Shown: in pieces, positions 6,092 through 6,271 of the stretch
Layout of the letters: each line of letters begins with the position of its first letter
How positions within the stretch are numbered: the stretch's first letter is position 1
Assembly (NCBI GenBank): GCA_005788935.1
Contig: SYAK01000311.1
Span: forward strand, 1 to 6,271
Length of the DNA stretch: 6,271 nt
Reading direction: 5' to 3'
Source: Pseudomonadota bacterium
Lineage (GTDB): Bacteria > Myxococcota > UBA9042 > PHBI01
Program-made: the position numbers and the translations under genes
Notes under the pieces: model-generated
Databases searched by the model: none
What the model saw: the letters and a program-made list of their open reading frames with translations, nothing else
Told to the model about the DNA's origin: nothing

Positions 6092-6271
6092 ATGAAGCTC
6101 CTGCCCTTCGCCCGCGTCGCGCTCGCCCTGCTGACCCTCTCGGGGTGCTCGGCCCCGGCCTCGCCCGCCCCCGACGCCGCCGCTCCGACGACGGCCGCCT
6201 CGGCGCCCCAGGCCCCAGCTGCCACCCCGCCCGCCTGCACCGCCAACGGCGCCGCATTCGGCGCGGCCGAG
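6092..6271 (+). CDS. Secreted lipoprotein of unknown function, N-terminal 60 codons; cut by the right window edge
   Basis: The frame from ATG 6092 is open to the window edge. Residues 1-18 form a short lipoprotein signal peptide: Lys2 and Arg8, a hydrophobic core ALALLTL (10-16), and a lipobox L-S-G-C with the acylated Cys at 19. Ser at the +2 position would, by the enterobacterial Lol rule, favour outer-membrane sorting. Residues 20-47 are a flexible Ala/Pro/Thr/Ser linker that would tether a periplasmic domain. The visible part of that domain starts ACTANGAAFGAAE (48-60), including a Cys at 49, which is too little to name a family. The start is backed by a good GGAGG site, a promoter-like sequence upstream and the coherent signal peptide. 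It is transcribed away from the terB-like and lhr genes, so shared function is not implied. Confidence 0.82.
   Translation, partial: MKLLPFARVALALLTLSGCSAPASPAPDAAAPTTAASAPQAPAATPPACTANGAAFGAAE

Noticed and set aside
5883..6257. A 124-codon minus-strand ORF across the divergent spacer and lipoprotein start
   Set aside because: Arg/Gly/Ala-rich, and it overlaps a plus-strand gene with signal peptide, lipobox and ribosome-binding site.

Overview
The window is very GC-rich (about 70 % by eye), with strong GC preference at third codon positions and long antisense shadow ORFs. This fits a high-GC bacterium. A long-form SufT, a full-length Lhr helicase and an Ala/Pro-rich outer-membrane-type lipoprotein point to a Gram-negative, perhaps Myxococcota-like or another high-GC proteobacterial relative. 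That placement is a weak inference; there is no rRNA or taxon-specific marker.

Layout, left to right. Positions 1-277 (minus strand) hold the first 92 codons of sufT, an Fe-S cluster assembly factor that runs off the left edge. Positions 278-395 are a short intergenic region with a probable intrinsic terminator for the next gene and a plausible sufT promoter. Positions 396-5312 (minus strand) are one very large intact gene for a full-length Lhr-type superfamily 2 helicase of 1638 residues, with all helicase motifs and a Pro-rich, basic C-terminal tail. Positions 5313-5379 are a 67-bp gap with two abutting palindromes and a repeated half-site near the lhr start. Positions 5380-5811 (minus strand) encode a 143-residue TerB-like alpha-helical protein. 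Positions 5812-6091 are a divergent intergenic region with a 10-bp-period degenerate repeat, a foldable leader, and a promoter-like site for the right-hand gene. Positions 6092-6271 (plus strand) are the first 60 codons of a secreted lipoprotein that runs off the right edge.

The terB-like gene lies directly upstream of lhr on the same strand and could be co-transcribed with it, with the terminator after lhr closing the unit. SufT and the lipoprotein look like independent neighbours. Most of the window is ordinary conserved gene content. The less ordinary parts are the palindrome cluster before lhr, the TerB-like/Lhr pairing, the extra low-complexity segments of this Lhr, and the periodic repeat in the divergent spacer. 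I see no CRISPR array, tRNA, rRNA, insertion sequence or clear mobile element.
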